This document shows positions 10,132 to 19,366 of a DNA stretch of 64,000 nucleotides, piece by piece; position 1 is the first letter of the stretch; each line of letters starts with the position of its first letter. The DNA is taken from contig NZ_CP084742.1 of assembly GCF_020520285.1 (NCBI RefSeq), forward strand, positions 5,022,001 through 5,086,000, given 5' to 3'. The notes beneath the pieces are model-generated. The model made no database searches, was not told the origin of the DNA, and was given only the letters and a program-made list of their open reading frames with translations. The position numbers were made by a program, and so were the translations under genes. This DNA is from Pseudomonas sp. L5B5 (GTDB taxonomy: Bacteria > Pseudomonadota > Gammaproteobacteria > Pseudomonadales > Pseudomonadaceae).

Positions 10132-10760
10132 ACAACGGTCCGGAGCGCATCACCCTGGCCATGACCGGGGCTTCCGGCGCCCAGTATGGCCTGCGCCTGC
10201 TCGACTGCCTGGTGCGCGAAGACCGGGAGGTGCATTTCCTGATCTCCAAGGCCGCGCAACTGGTCATGGCCACCGAGACCGACGTGACCCTGCCGGCCAA
10301 GCCGCAGTTGATGCAGGCGTTCCTGACCGAATACACCGGGGCGGCGGCGGGGCAGGTCCGGGTCTATGGCAAGGAGGACTGGATGTCGCCGGTGGCCTCC
10401 GGCTCCGGCTCGCCGGCGGCGATGGTGGTAGTGCCTTGTTCTACCGGCACGCTGTCGGCGATCGCCACCGGGGCCTGCAACAACCTGATCGAGCGCGCAG
10501 CTGACGTCACCCTCAAGGAACGCCGGCAACTGATCCTGGTGCCGCGCGAGGCACCGTACTCCAGCATTCACCTGGAGCACATGCTCAAGCTGTCGAACCT
10601 GGGCGTGACCATTTTGCCGGCTTCGCCCGGTTTCTATCACCAGCCACAGACCATCGATGACCTGGTGGACTTCGTGGTGGCGCGGATCCTCAATCTGCTG
10701 AACATTCCCCAGGACATGCTGCCCCGCTGGGGCGAACATCATTTGAGCAGCGATGAGTAG
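10128..10760 (+). CDS. ubiX: Flavin prenyltransferase UbiX
   Basis: 210 residues. UbiX attaches dimethylallyl phosphate to FMN to make the prenylated flavin cofactor of UbiD decarboxylases, needed for ubiquinone synthesis. Flavoprotein-family motifs are visible: [15 protein letters not shown] at the N-terminus, [16 protein letters not shown], and [16 protein letters not shown] with the conserved Arg and Glu of the active site, then [19 protein letters not shown] near the C-terminus. The length is typical. The ATG overlaps the mpl stop, and its own end overlaps the next lipoprotein gene by 8 bp, so the three genes are probably one operon. Confidence 0.95.
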   Translation: MNNGPERITLAMTGASGAQYGLRLLDCLVREDREVHFLISKAAQLVMATETDVTLPAKPQLMQAFLTEYTGAAAGQVRVYGKEDWMSPVASGSGSPAAMVVVPCSTGTLSAIATGACNNLIERAADVTLKERRQLILVPREAPYSSIHLEHMLKLSNLGVTILPASPGFYHQPQTIDDLVDFVVARILNLLNIPQDMLPRWGEHHLSSDE

Positions 10761-11040
10761 AACCCTGGTGATGCTGCTGGCCGCCCTGCAACTGGGCGGA
10801 TGCGCCACGGCCCGCACCCTGGACGCGGCAAAACCCGGGGCGCCGTTGGTGTATTCGGGGACACGCCTGGATCTGTATGCCTTGCAGGGCGGTTGCTGTC
10901 CGATGGACCGCTTTGGTGCCCAGGCCCCCGGCTATCCGGGGCTGGACCTGCCGGCCAGCGCCTTGCTCGATACCTTGTTGTTGCCCCTGTCGGTACTGAC
11001 GGCGCTGGGGGTGGGGTTTCGCGCCACGGGAGGATTGTAG
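10753..11040 (+). CDS. YceK/YidQ-family small lipoprotein
   Basis: 95 residues. A short signal sequence ends in a lipobox (LQLGGC, lipidated Cys17). The mature part contains [11 protein letters not shown] and a hydrophobic C-terminal stretch [16 protein letters not shown], a pattern of the YceK/YidQ family (DUF1375) of inner-envelope lipoproteins of unknown role. The start overlaps ubiX by 8 bp. The mature part has the unusual doublet GGCCPMD. Function cannot be inferred from sequence. Confidence 0.8.
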   Translation: MSRTLVMLLAALQLGGCATARTLDAAKPGAPLVYSGTRLDLYALQGGCCPMDRFGAQAPGYPGLDLPASALLDTLLLPLSVLTALGVGFRATGGL

Positions 11041-11083
11041 CGCGGGGATGCCGGGCCGGTTCCGCAAGGGCTGGCCCGGCGGG

Positions 11084-11731
11084 TCACTTGCCGAGCTTGC
11101 GCAGTTCGTCGGACTCCACGACCCGGGTGCCGCTCTGTTCTTCCAGCGCGAGGCGCCACATGGCGCGGGCCAGTTGGCAGGCTTCGATGCCGTGGTACTT
11201 GCCAGGGATCAGTCGTGACAGTGGGCCGGCCAGTTGTTCGCCAAGCCGTGGCTCGATCCGGTCTCCAAGCAGCAGCGAGGGCCGGCAGAGGGTCAGTTGC
11301 GGCCAGCCCTGGCGTTTCAGGGCTTCTTCCATTTCACCCTTGACCCGGTTGTAGAAGATCGACGACTTGGGGTCGGCGCCCAGGGCGCTGATCACCACCA
11401 GGTGCCGCGCGCCCATGTCCAGCGCACGCTTGCCGAATGCCACGACCAGGTCCAGGTCAACGGCGCGGAACGCCGCTTCGGAGCCGGCCTGCTTGATGGT
11501 GGTGCCCAGGCAGCAAAAGGCGATTTCCACTTTGCCTCCCAGTTGTGGCAGGACCACCGCCGGGTCGCCAACCGGGTTTTCCAGCCGGGGGTGCTGGCTC
11601 AACGGGCGTCTGCTGGGGGCCAGGACGCGGCTGACGGTCGGTTCGTTGAGCAGGCGGTCGAGCAGTTGTTCTCCGGTCAGGCCGGAAGCGCCGGCCAGCA
11701 GGATGTACTGAGGCGTCAAGTACATGGTCAT
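11084..11731 (-). CDS. NAD(P)-binding Rossmann-fold oxidoreductase, HTATIP2/YbjT-like
   Basis: 215 residues with RBS AAGGGGGA before the ATG. The dinucleotide-binding glycine motif is at the N-terminus ([15 protein letters not shown], residues about 9-23). [14 protein letters not shown] and a VVISALGAD segment follow, with a [10 protein letters not shown] block in place of the SDR YxxxK, typical of the atypical SDR group related to human HTATIP2. No membrane segments are present. It is convergent with the YceK-like gene and 22 bp downstream of the C13 peptidase gene on the same strand. The substrate is unknown. Confidence 0.8.
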   Translation of the reverse strand: MTMYLTPQYILLAGASGLTGEQLLDRLLNEPTVSRVLAPSRRPLSQHPRLENPVGDPAVVLPQLGGKVEIAFCCLGTTIKQAGSEAAFRAVDLDLVVAFGKRALDMGARHLVVISALGADPKSSIFYNRVKGEMEEALKRQGWPQLTLCRPSLLLGDRIEPRLGEQLAGPLSRLIPGKYHGIEACQLARAMWRLALEEQSGTRVVESDELRKLGK

Positions 11732-11753
11732 TCCCCCTTTTTACTGTTTCAGC

Positions 11754-13475
11754 TTAGTTGCTTTGTGTTTCCTTGCTGCTGATAGAGACACTCTGCAGCG
11801 CTTTTCGTGCCTGCTGTTTACGCAACTGCTGCCAGTGGGTGATGACGCCCTTGGGGGCCCAGATCTGCGGTTCGGAAGGATCGAAGTTGTCCGCTTGCTC
11901 GCGCTCGGCCACGGTTGCCTTGGCCAGCATGAAGGCGTGTTCCAGGTCGTCGGTCTGGTTCAGTGCCTGGGCGAACAGGGCGTCGCCGAAGTAGGTGAAG
12001 TCAGCTTCTTCCGAGCAGCCGAAGGACACCCGGTCTGCCTTGGAGGCTGTCATGATCAGGGTCCGCTCGTCCTTGAGGGCCGGGATGAAACCGCCGGAAT
12101 AACAGGCCGAGATGACAATGATCTTGTCGCGGTTCTTCAAGGGCGCCAGGACGCTGGCCAGTTCGTCGGCCGGCAGGTCTGCCAGTTCCAGGCGCGGCTG
12201 GTCGAGCACCAGTTCGTGTTCGCTGGTGCCATGGCTGGTGAGGTAGATGAACACCAGGTCTTCGGGGCCGCTGCGTTCGGCCAGGGTCTGGGCGGCGCGG
12301 CGCAGGTTTTCCCGGGTGGCCATGGGCCGGCTCATCATGTGGTCGCGATGGTTGACCAGGCGTATCTGGCCAAGGGCACCGAAGCGGCTGGCGAGCATGT
12401 TGCTGACGTAGTCGGCCTCGCGCAGGAATACGCTCTGCTTGCCGTCGCCGGCCAGGGTCAGGCTGTAGAGTTCGATGGCCGGAGTGGAGGCGGGCACGGC
12501 ATTGAGGGCTTCCTTGAGCAACTGGCCCTGGGCCAGGAGAGCGCTTTCCAGTGGGTCGGGGAGCAGCTTGCCGTCGGCGTCGCGAACCCGCAGGCCGCTG
12601 TTCCATGTTCCGCTTTGCACACTGCCATCGCGCAGCACCAGCACTCCGCGGCCCTGGTAGTTGTCACTGTCGAACCCACCGATGTAGAAGCTGCCGTCGG
12701 TGAGATTCAGGCGGCCCTCGCCGCTGAAGCGCCAGTCGCTGAAGGTGCCGATGTAGTGGCTGCCGTCCGCGCCGATCAGCTCGCCCTTGCCGCCCAGGGC
12801 GCCGTCCTTGAACTGGCCGATCCACACATCGCCATCGGAATTCTCGTACCGTCCCTTGCCATTGAGCTGGTTGTGCTTGAAGCCGCCGACGTAGAGGTCA
12901 CCTTCGGCGCTGTTGAACGTACCGTTGCCTTCCAGTTGGCCATCGACGAAATGGCCGCTGAACTGATTGCCACTGGAGTCGCTGCGCTGGCCTTCACCGT
13001 TGGGCTTGCCCTTGGCGAACTGGCCCTGGTACTGGCTGCCATCGTCAAGCTCCAGGCGACCCAGGCCCGAGTACAGGTCGGCCTTGAACTCGCCCCGGTA
13101 GGTCATGCCGTCTTCCTTGAGGGTGCCTTCGCCGTCCCGGCGGCCCAGCTTGAAACCGCCGGTGTAGTTGCTGTCCTTGGTGGTCAGGCTGCCTTGCCCG
13201 TGGAACAGGCCCTGCTGGAACTGGCCACGATAGACCTCGCCATTGCTGCCGTGCCATTCCCCCTGGCCGTGCCACTGTCCCTTGTCGAACTGGCCGGCAT
13301 ACCAGCTGCCATTGGGATAGTCGATGCGTCCCTGGCCCTGCAACAGGCCGTTGACCAGGTCGCCTCGATAGCGGCCGCCATCTGGCAGGCGGGCATCGGG
13401 CGGCAACAGCGACTCGCCATCACCGCAAGCGCTGAGCAGGAGGGTCAAAACCAGCGGGGCAACAAGTGGGCGCAT
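11754..13475 (-). CDS. Lipoprotein with MORN repeats and caspase-like C13 peptidase domain
   Basis: 573 residues. The signal peptide has the lipobox LLSAC (Cys17), so it is membrane-anchored on the periplasmic side. From residue 36 to about 290 I count eleven consecutive 22-24-residue MORN-type repeats of the form YxGxFxxGxxxGxGxxxxxDGSx. The C-terminal half (about 335-545) resembles legumain-type C13 peptidases of clan CD. The probable catalytic His415 follows a hydrophobic strand (FIYLTSHGTSEHE) and Cys458 lies in IIVISACYSGGF. A KADRVSFGCSEE segment follows. Related proteins occur at this locus in other pseudomonads, but I know of no assigned substrate. The domain order and catalytic dyad are read from sequence; peptidase activity is inferred. 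Confidence 0.85.
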   Translation of the reverse strand: MRPLVAPLVLTLLLSACGDGESLLPPDARLPDGGRYRGDLVNGLLQGQGRIDYPNGSWYAGQFDKGQWHGQGEWHGSNGEVYRGQFQQGLFHGQGSLTTKDSNYTGGFKLGRRDGEGTLKEDGMTYRGEFKADLYSGLGRLELDDGSQYQGQFAKGKPNGEGQRSDSSGNQFSGHFVDGQLEGNGTFNSAEGDLYVGGFKHNQLNGKGRYENSDGDVWIGQFKDGALGGKGELIGADGSHYIGTFSDWRFSGEGRLNLTDGSFYIGGFDSDNYQGRGVLVLRDGSVQSGTWNSGLRVRDADGKLLPDPLESALLAQGQLLKEALNAVPASTPAIELYSLTLAGDGKQSVFLREADYVSNMLASRFGALGQIRLVNHRDHMMSRPMATRENLRRAAQTLAERSGPEDLVFIYLTSHGTSEHELVLDQPRLELADLPADELASVLAPLKNRDKIIVISACYSGGFIPALKDERTLIMTASKADRVSFGCSEEADFTYFGDALFAQALNQTDDLEHAFMLAKATVAEREQADNFDPSEPQIWAPKGVITHWQQLRKQQARKALQSVSISSKETQSN

Positions 13476-13543
13476 GACGGGTTCCGGATGATTAGGGGTC
13501 CGAGTATGCCGTAGCCGTGTGCCTTATATATAGAGAGGCCGAG

Positions 13544-13565
13544 CGAAACAGCGTGAGCTGTTTCG
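13544..13565 (-). terminator. Hairpin after maoC-like gene
   Basis: An 8-bp stem (CGAAACAG with CTGTTTCG, 6-base loop) lies 14 bp beyond the maoC-like stop on the minus strand. There is no clear T run. A TATATATAA stretch just beyond it could serve as -10 for the peptidase gene. Confidence 0.45.
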
Positions 13566-13578
13566 CATCGAGGGTGTA

Positions 13579-14034
13579 TCAGACGAAGCAGAGCGACAGG
13601 GGCTCGGCAATGTAGGCGGGTTTTTCCTGGCCTTCGATCTCCAGGGTGGCGGTGGCCTTGAGCAGCCACTGGCCCGGTTTCTTCTCGGTGACCTCGCTCA
13701 GGTCGACCTTCAGCCGCACCTTGGAGTTGACGGGCACTGGCTGGATGAAACGCACACTGTCCAGGCCGTAGTTGATGGCCATCTTCAGGCCCTGGGGCAG
13801 TACCAGGATGTCCTCCATCAGCTTGGGGATCAGCGACAGGGTCAGGAAACCGTGAGCGATGGTGCTGCCGAACGGGGTCTGTGCGGCCTTGACCGGGTCC
13901 ACATGGATGAACTGGAAGTCGCCCGTGGCTTCGGCAAACAGGTTGATACGCTCCTGGTCGATGGTGAGCCACGCGGAACGTCCCAGTTCCTTTCCTACGT
14001 AGTCTTTGAGCTCTGCAACAGGAACATAGGGCAT
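13579..14034 (-). CDS. MaoC-like (R)-specific enoyl-CoA hydratase domain protein
   Basis: 151 residues, start MPYVPVAELKDYVGKELG. ATG 14034 is preceded by AAGGAG, whereas the longer frame upstream lacks an RBS. It has a single hot-dog fold. The hydratase signature is clear: ATGDFQFIHVDPVKAAQTPFGSTIAHGFLTLSL, with the catalytic Asp and His of the (R)-hydratase motif. Such proteins hydrate 2-enoyl-CoA to (R)-3-hydroxyacyl-CoA, but the physiological substrate is unknown here. It is divergent from lrgA. Confidence 0.88.
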   Translation of the reverse strand: MPYVPVAELKDYVGKELGRSAWLTIDQERINLFAEATGDFQFIHVDPVKAAQTPFGSTIAHGFLTLSLIPKLMEDILVLPQGLKMAINYGLDSVRFIQPVPVNSKVRLKVDLSEVTEKKPGQWLLKATATLEIEGQEKPAYIAEPLSLCFV

Positions 14035-14152
14035 TGACACTCTCCTTGGTTCAACGGTTTTGGTGATCGGTACCGCGTTTGTCGATCTTGAAACTCCACT
14101 GTAGATCATCATGGCGATCCGTCCCGGTAAACATCCATGCTTTTGGCGAATG

Positions 14153-14181
14153 CCGGTTCATAGCACCTGCGTGCTTATAAT
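14153..14181 (+). promoter_or_regulatory. Probable sigma-70 promoter of lrgAB
   Basis: A perfect TATAAT at 14176-14181 lies 29 bp before the lrgA ATG. The -35 region at 14153-14158 (CCGGTT) is poor, so an activator may be needed. Confidence 0.45.
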
Positions 14182-14210
14182 GCGCCACGGGATCTGGTGG
14201 GAGAGGCGGT

Positions 14211-14573
14211 ATGTTGCTACGGGGTTTGACATGGCTGGTGCTGTTCCAATTGCTGGGGACGGCGCTCAATCATCTGCTGTTGCCCGTGCTTCCTGGCCCG
14301 ATCATTGGCCTGTTGCTGTTGCTGGTTTTCCTGATCATCCGCGGTGAAGTGGGTGAGCCACTGAGCCAGGCCGCCGGCAGCCTGCTGCGCTACCTGCCCT
14401 TGTTGCTGGTGCCGCCTGCCGTCGGGGTGATGGTCTATGCCCGGGACATTGCCGCGGACTTCTGGGCCATCGTCGGCGCGCTGGTGTTGTCGCTGGTGCT
14501 CTCCCTGGCGTTTGCCGGCCTGTTGATGCAGCGCCTGGTCAAGCGCCAGGCTCGCCGGGAGGAAGGCCAATGA
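14211..14573 (+). CDS. lrgA: CidA/LrgA-family holin-like membrane protein
   Basis: 120 residues with four predicted membrane helices. The family motif PGPIIGLLLLL is near residue 30 and RYLPLLLVPPAVGVM near residue 62. CidA/LrgA proteins are holin-like inner-membrane proteins that act with an LrgB partner in export and lysis control. The ATG overlaps the partner gene by 4 bp (ATGA), the typical arrangement. RBS GGGAGAGGCGGT lies just upstream. Confidence 0.88.
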   Translation: MLLRGLTWLVLFQLLGTALNHLLLPVLPGPIIGLLLLLVFLIIRGEVGEPLSQAAGSLLRYLPLLLVPPAVGVMVYARDIAADFWAIVGALVLSLVLSLAFAGLLMQRLVKRQARREEGQ

Positions 14574-15286
14574 CGTTCGACTGGCAGGGAGCCTGGGCGG
14601 CGGTCATCCATCACCCGCTGTTCGGCATCGGCATCACCCTGGGGGCCTATCAGCTGGTGCTGGCGGCCTTCGAAAAGACCCGCTGGATATTCCTGCAACC
14701 GGTGCTGGTGTCCATGCTGTTGTTGATCGGTGTGCTGCTCGGCTGTGGCTTGAGCTACGCCGAGTATCGCAAGAGCACCGAGATCCTGAGCATCCTCTTG
14801 GGCCCGGCCACCGTGGCCCTGGCGGTACCGCTGTACCTCAACCTGCGACGCATCCGCCAATTGTTCTGGCCGATATTTACTACGCTGGTGGTGGGCGGGG
14901 TCTTGGCTACCAGCCTGGGTGTGGTGCTGGGCTGGTGGTTCGGCGCCGAGCACATGATCCTGATGACCATGGCACCCAAGTCGGTGACCTCACCGATTGC
15001 CATGCTGGTGGCCGAGCAGATCGGCGGCGTGGCGGCGCTGGCGGCGGTGTTCGTGCTGATCACCGGTGTGCTGGGGGCAATCGTGGGTCCCGGGTTGCTG
15101 GATCGTCTGGGGGTCAAGGCGCCTGAAGCGCGGGGCATGGCCCTGGGCATGACGGCCCATGCGGTGGGAACCTCGGTGGCCCTGCAGGAAAGCGACGAGT
15201 GTGGCGCCTTCGCGGCGCTGGCGATGAGTCTGATGGGCGTGGCCACGGCGGTATTGCTGCCGTTGGCAGTGTCTTTGCTGGTTTGA
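14570..15286 (+). CDS. lrgB: LrgB-family membrane protein
   Basis: 238 residues with about six to seven membrane segments. Family hallmarks are LMTMAPKSVTSPIAM, followed by GLLDRLGVKAPEARGMALG and AHAVGTS. LrgB-type proteins work with LrgA-type partners, and plant homologues export glycolate. The start overlaps lrgA. There is an 11-bp gap to the next gene on the same strand, so a three-gene unit is possible. Confidence 0.9.
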   Translation: MTFDWQGAWAAVIHHPLFGIGITLGAYQLVLAAFEKTRWIFLQPVLVSMLLLIGVLLGCGLSYAEYRKSTEILSILLGPATVALAVPLYLNLRRIRQLFWPIFTTLVVGGVLATSLGVVLGWWFGAEHMILMTMAPKSVTSPIAMLVAEQIGGVAALAAVFVLITGVLGAIVGPGLLDRLGVKAPEARGMALGMTAHAVGTSVALQESDECGAFAALAMSLMGVATAVLLPLAVSLLV

Positions 15287-15296
15287 GGATAGTGAG

Positions 15297-15887
15297 ATGA
15301 GCCTGGCGTTGTTCCCCTTGAATACCGTGCTGTTCCCTGGGTGCGTCCTCGACTTGCAGATTTTCGAGGCACGCTACCTGGACATGATCGGTCGCTGCAT
15401 GAAGCAGGGCAGCGGCTTCGGCGTGGTGTGCATCCTGGACGGCGAAGAGACCGGCGTTGCCCCCCAGGGCTACGCCCGGGTGGGCTGCGAGGCGTTGATC
15501 AGCGACTTCCACCAGCAGGACAACGGGCTGCTGGGCATCCGGGTCCGAGGTGGGCGGCGCTTTCGCGTGCTGGACAGCGAAGTGCAGAAGGACCAACTGA
15601 CGGTGGCGCGGGTGGAGTGGCTCGAAGAGGCCGCAGAACAGCCATTGCGCGACGATGACGCCGACCTGGTGGCGCTGCTCAAGGCCTTGGCCGAGCATCC
15701 GATGGTCGAGGCCCTGGACATGGGCGCCGAGGCTACCGGGCAACTGTCCCTGGCCAACCAGCTGGCCTACCTGCTGCCCTTTCCCGAGCTGGACAAGATC
15801 GACCTGTTGCAACTCGATGACCCGCAGCAGCGCCTCGATGCGATCCAGCAACTGCTCGACGAGTTGCAGGGCGAGCTGTTCGCCTGA
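15297..15887 (+). CDS. LON substrate-binding-domain protein (no protease domain)
   Basis: 196 residues, corresponding only to the N-terminal substrate-recognition domain of Lon. It shows LALFPLNTVLFPGCVLDLQIFEARY at the N-terminus, the conserved block FGVVCI, a GCEALI region, and a helical C-terminal half (LANQLAYLLPFPELDKIDLL). There is no AAA+ or Ser-Lys protease part, so it is a stand-alone adaptor-like domain of unknown target. RBS GAGGATAGTGAG precedes the ATG. Confidence 0.88.
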   Translation: MSLALFPLNTVLFPGCVLDLQIFEARYLDMIGRCMKQGSGFGVVCILDGEETGVAPQGYARVGCEALISDFHQQDNGLLGIRVRGGRRFRVLDSEVQKDQLTVARVEWLEEAAEQPLRDDDADLVALLKALAEHPMVEALDMGAEATGQLSLANQLAYLLPFPELDKIDLLQLDDPQQRLDAIQQLLDELQGELFA

Positions 15888-15900
15888 CTCGCCTGCCGGT

Positions 15901-17217
15901 TCAGTAGGCGTAGCGCAGCAATGCCTGGGGCAAGTGGCGCATCGACATGGCGATGCACAGCAGCAGGGTCACCGGCAGCACCAGCCACCAGGCCTTCGCC
16001 GGCATTGGCTTGAGCGAGGTCTGCCACTGGCTCAGGGTCAGGCTGGCGGCGCAGACACAGGCCGCGAGCATGGCCCCGGCGAGGATGTCCGTGGGCCAGT
16101 GGGCCCCCAGGTAGACTCGTGACAGCGCGATCGACAATGCCGGCAGGCAGCCCAGCAAGAGCCAGGTCAGGCGCATCCGTGGAGGTTGTCCACGGCCAGC
16201 CAGCACCGCCAGGGTCAGGAACAGGGCGAAGGAGCCAGAAGCATGGCCGCTGGGCATGCTGAAACTGGTGAGTGGCTCGGTCAGCACCTCTGGACGTATC
16301 CGGGCGAAGAACCACTTGCTGGCGGTGTTGGCCAGCGCGGTGCCCATGAGCGTGGCGCCGGCGAATACCGCCTGGCGCCATTGTCGCAGCAGCAACAGCA
16401 GCAGGGTCAGGGCGGCGCTGATGATGAACATGGCGCGGAACTCGCCGATCTGGGTGACCATGACCATGAACTTGTCCAGCGCCGGGTCGCGGTGCTCCTG
16501 CACCAGGGCGATCAGGCCCTGGTCAAGCTGGGCCAGATGGGGGTAGCCAATGAACAGTCCGACCAGAAGCGACAGGCTCAGGCCGGACATCAGCAGCGTG
16601 GCTCGGCGATGGCGGCGCAGGCTGCTGTTGACGCTCAGGCCGATCAACACTGCGAGGCTGCCGATGACCACTCCGGCCTGGGGCCAGAAGCCCTCGGGCA
16701 GCGGCAGGCGAATGGCCGCGCCGGTGGCCCAGCCCGGTAGCAGGTAGGCCACCGACCAGCCAGCGGCGGCCAGCAGGCTGATGGCAAAGAAACGCGGAAA
16801 CGGCATGTCGAACATGCCCGCCACCATTGGCAGCATCGGCCGTAGCGGGCCAATGAAGCGTCCAACCAGCAGGCTGGCAGTACCGTAGCGCTGGAAATAG
16901 GCTTCGGCGCCGTTGATCCATTGTGGGTGGTGGCGCAGGCCAGGCAGGCGCCGGATGCTCTGGTGGAAGCGTCGGCCCAGGAGATAGGAGATGACATCGC
17001 CGAGGATCCCGGCGGTGAAACCCAGCAGCAGTGTCTCGCCCAGCGACAGGGCGCCGTTGCCAGCCAGCACGGCGATTGCAAACAGCAATACCGTGCCGGG
17101 GACGATCAGGCCGGCGATGGCCAGGCACTCCACCAGGGCCACGATGAAGACCGCAGCAGCCAGCCACTGCGGGTGGGTGCTCAGCCAGGCGGTCACGCTG
17201 TCGAGCCATGGGCCCAT
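15901..17217 (-). CDS. DedA-family domain fused to PAP2 phosphatase
   Basis: 438 residues from MGPWLDSVTAWL (GGAG about 10 bases upstream). A longer open frame extends to 17496 but overlaps the neighbouring glycosylase gene and looks non-coding. The N-terminal half (about 1-200) is a DedA/VTT membrane domain with GRFIGPLRPMLPMVAGM. The C-terminal half (about 235-420) is a PAP2 phosphatase with KWFFARIRP, MPSGHASG and SRVYLGAHWPTD, all three phosphatase motifs intact. DedA proteins are lipid flippases or transporters and PAP2 proteins dephosphorylate lipid phosphates, so the fusion may recycle undecaprenyl-PP or phosphatidic acid. The substrate is inferred only. Confidence 0.87.
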   Translation of the reverse strand: MGPWLDSVTAWLSTHPQWLAAAVFIVALVECLAIAGLIVPGTVLLFAIAVLAGNGALSLGETLLLGFTAGILGDVISYLLGRRFHQSIRRLPGLRHHPQWINGAEAYFQRYGTASLLVGRFIGPLRPMLPMVAGMFDMPFPRFFAISLLAAAGWSVAYLLPGWATGAAIRLPLPEGFWPQAGVVIGSLAVLIGLSVNSSLRRHRRATLLMSGLSLSLLVGLFIGYPHLAQLDQGLIALVQEHRDPALDKFMVMVTQIGEFRAMFIISAALTLLLLLLRQWRQAVFAGATLMGTALANTASKWFFARIRPEVLTEPLTSFSMPSGHASGSFALFLTLAVLAGRGQPPRMRLTWLLLGCLPALSIALSRVYLGAHWPTDILAGAMLAACVCAASLTLSQWQTSLKPMPAKAWWLVLPVTLLLCIAMSMRHLPQALLRYAY

Positions 17218-17249
17218 AGGTTCAACTCCATTGTCTGTGTCTGGCGGGG

Positions 17250-17936
17250 TCAGTCGATGATGAGGTAGTCGCGGCCTTGGATCTGGCCCCGGCGTAGCGG
17301 GTTCCGGGTGCAGCAGGGGGCATAGGCGGCATCGACGAATCGGTACATCAGGTGTTCGTCGCGGCCATGGGGAATGCCCAGGCGGGTGGTCTGGATGATC
17401 TGCGGCACGGTGCTGCCGACATCTTCGACGAAGAGGATCTCGTGATCGAAGCGTTTCGCATCCCAGACCGGAACCTTCAGGCCCAGGGCCTTGCACAGCA
17501 GAGTCTGGCCGGCACAGAGCTTTTGCGCAGAGCGCGGCAGGCCATGGGCATCCGGGTTGTTCAGCTGCATCTGCGCCAGGGCCTCGGGGCCGGAAACCTC
17601 ATCGAGCCAGGGATAGGCCGACTTGATCAGCACGGCGTTGCCCGGGCCCTGGGCGCTGAAGTTCAGCGAGTCGCCACCACGGGCGTAGTACATATAGATG
17701 TGACCGCCATCCAGAAACAACGCCTTACGCTTTTCTGTGAAGCCAAGGGAAGCGTGGCTGCCTTTTTCCTCGCAGTAATAGGCTTCAGTCTCGATAATGC
17801 GCGCGGACAACCACAGGTTGCCGACTTTATGGCGGATGACTTTGCCCAGCAGTTCACGAGCCAGGAGTTGAGCGTCACGGTCGAAAAAGCTGTCGGGCAG
17901 GGCCTTGGGCAGCTTCGCAGAGGTCAGGATGGACAT
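17250..17936 (-). CDS. DNA-3-methyladenine glycosylase, Aag/MPG type
   Basis: 228 residues. This is the vertebrate-AAG-like family, common in pseudomonads, that excises alkylated purines. Visible are LARELLGKVIRH, ARIIETEAYY with the catalytic Glu, SHASLGFTEKRKALFLDGGHIYMYY and GPGNAVLIKSA, with GIPHGRDEHLMYRFVD near the C-terminus. The downstream DedA-PAP2 gene starts 33 bp after its stop on the same strand. The C-terminus carries a CCTRNPLRRGQ stretch typical of the family. Confidence 0.92.
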   Translation of the reverse strand: MSILTSAKLPKALPDSFFDRDAQLLARELLGKVIRHKVGNLWLSARIIETEAYYCEEKGSHASLGFTEKRKALFLDGGHIYMYYARGGDSLNFSAQGPGNAVLIKSAYPWLDEVSGPEALAQMQLNNPDAHGLPRSAQKLCAGQTLLCKALGLKVPVWDAKRFDHEILFVEDVGSTVPQIIQTTRLGIPHGRDEHLMYRFVDAAYAPCCTRNPLRRGQIQGRDYLIID

Positions 17937-18100
17937 GTTGGTGAAGGATTTGGCCGGGAAAGTGACGGAATGATAACAACTTCAGGCTTAATTCAAGCTG
18001 AACCACGAGTATTTCGACCATCCGCCCGTGACCGCTGTCCGTGGGCGGGCGTGACAGCTATAATCAGCCGCTTTCCTCTTTGCCAAGACCACACCAGACC

Positions 18101-19366
18101 ATGACTGAGTCCGTTCTTGACTACATGACCCGCTTGGGTCGCGCTGCCCGCCAGGCTTCCCGGGTCATTGCCCGTGCCACCACTGCGCAGAAGAACCGTG
18201 CGCTGCTGGCGGCTGCCGATGCGCTGGACGCTGCGCGACCGGAACTGACCGCGGCCAACGAGCAGGACCTGGCCAGCGGCCGGGCCAATGGTCTGGAACC
18301 TGCCCTGCTGGATCGCCTGGCACTGACTCCCGTCCGTATCGACGAGATGATCGAAGGACTGCGTCAGGTGGCCAAGCTGCCTGACCCCATCGGTGAAATC
18401 CGTGATATGCGCTACCTGCCCTCGGGCATCCAGGTGGGCAAGATGCGCGTACCGCTCGGGGTGATCGGGATCATCTACGAGTCGCGCCCCAATGTGACCA
18501 TCGACGCAGCGGCCCTTTGCCTGAAGTCCGGCAATGCCACCATCCTGCGCGGCGGTTCCGAAGCCATTCATTCCAATCGCGCCATCGCCGCCTGCATCCA
18601 GCAGGGGTTGGCGGCGGCCGACCTGCCGGCCCATGTGGTACAGGTGGTGGAAACCACTGACCGGGCCGCGGTGGGGGCGTTGATCACCATGCCCGAGTTC
18701 GTCGACGTCATCGTGCCCCGTGGCGGCAAGAGCCTGATCGAACGGGTCAGCCGCGATGCCCGGGTGCCGGTGATCAAGCACCTGGACGGTGTCTGCCATG
18801 TGTACATCGACGTCGCGGCCGACCTGGACAAGGCCATTCGCATTGCCGACAACGCCAAGACCCACCGCTACGCACCGTGCAACACCATGGAAACCCTGCT
18901 GGTGCATGCCGCCATTGCCGAGCGCGTACTGCCGCCACTGGCCGCGATCTATCGCGACAAGGGCGTCGAGTTGCGCGGTTGTGCGCAAACCCGCGCAATC
19001 CTTGGTGCCGATGTGCTGCAAGCGACCGAAGAAGACTGGCGTACCGAATACACCGCGCCGATTCTGTCGATTCGTGTGCTGGACGGCCTGGAACAGGCCA
19101 TCGAACACATCAACACCTACGGTTCGCACCATACCGACTCCATCGTCACCGAAAACTTCAGTGACGCCCGGCGCTTCCTCAACGAAGTGGATTCCAGCTC
19201 GGTCATGGTCAATGCCTCGACGCGTTTCGCCGACGGTTTCGAATACGGCCTGGGTGCGGAGATCGGCATTTCCACCGACAAGCTGCACGCCCGTGGTCCG
19301 GTTGGGCTGGAAGGGCTGACCAGCGAGAAGTACGTAGTCTTTGGCGACGGTCACGTGCGCACTTGA
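18101..19366 (+). CDS. proA: Gamma-glutamyl phosphate reductase (ProA)
   Basis: 421 residues from [13 protein letters not shown], the usual family length; the start is at 18101 rather than the longer frame at 18041. It reduces gamma-glutamyl phosphate with NADPH in proline synthesis. Typical blocks are [32 protein letters not shown], the VPRGGKSLI loop, and [12 protein letters not shown] with the catalytic Cys. A TATAAT sequence lies at 18059-18064, about 40 bp before the start. It overlaps nadD by one base (TGATG), so the two are translationally coupled. Confidence 0.96.
   Translation: MTESVLDYMTRLGRAARQASRVIARATTAQKNRALLAAADALDAARPELTAANEQDLASGRANGLEPALLDRLALTPVRIDEMIEGLRQVAKLPDPIGEIRDMRYLPSGIQVGKMRVPLGVIGIIYESRPNVTIDAAALCLKSGNATILRGGSEAIHSNRAIAACIQQGLAAADLPAHVVQVVETTDRAAVGALITMPEFVDVIVPRGGKSLIERVSRDARVPVIKHLDGVCHVYIDVAADLDKAIRIADNAKTHRYAPCNTMETLLVHAAIAERVLPPLAAIYRDKGVELRGCAQTRAILGADVLQATEEDWRTEYTAPILSIRVLDGLEQAIEHINTYGSHHTDSIVTENFSDARRFLNEVDSSSVMVNASTRFADGFEYGLGAEIGISTDKLHARGPVGLEGLTSEKYVVFGDGHVRT

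Noticed and set aside
11049..11079. GCCGGGCC/GGCCCGGC dyad between the YceK-like gene and the oxidoreductase
   Set aside because: A bidirectional terminator is possible between these convergent genes, but no T tract is present on either strand, so it was not listed.
17218..17496. N-terminal extension of the DedA-PAP2 gene
   Set aside because: It would overlap the glycosylase gene on the same strand and is Arg/Pro-rich without family likeness; ATG 17217 has an RBS.
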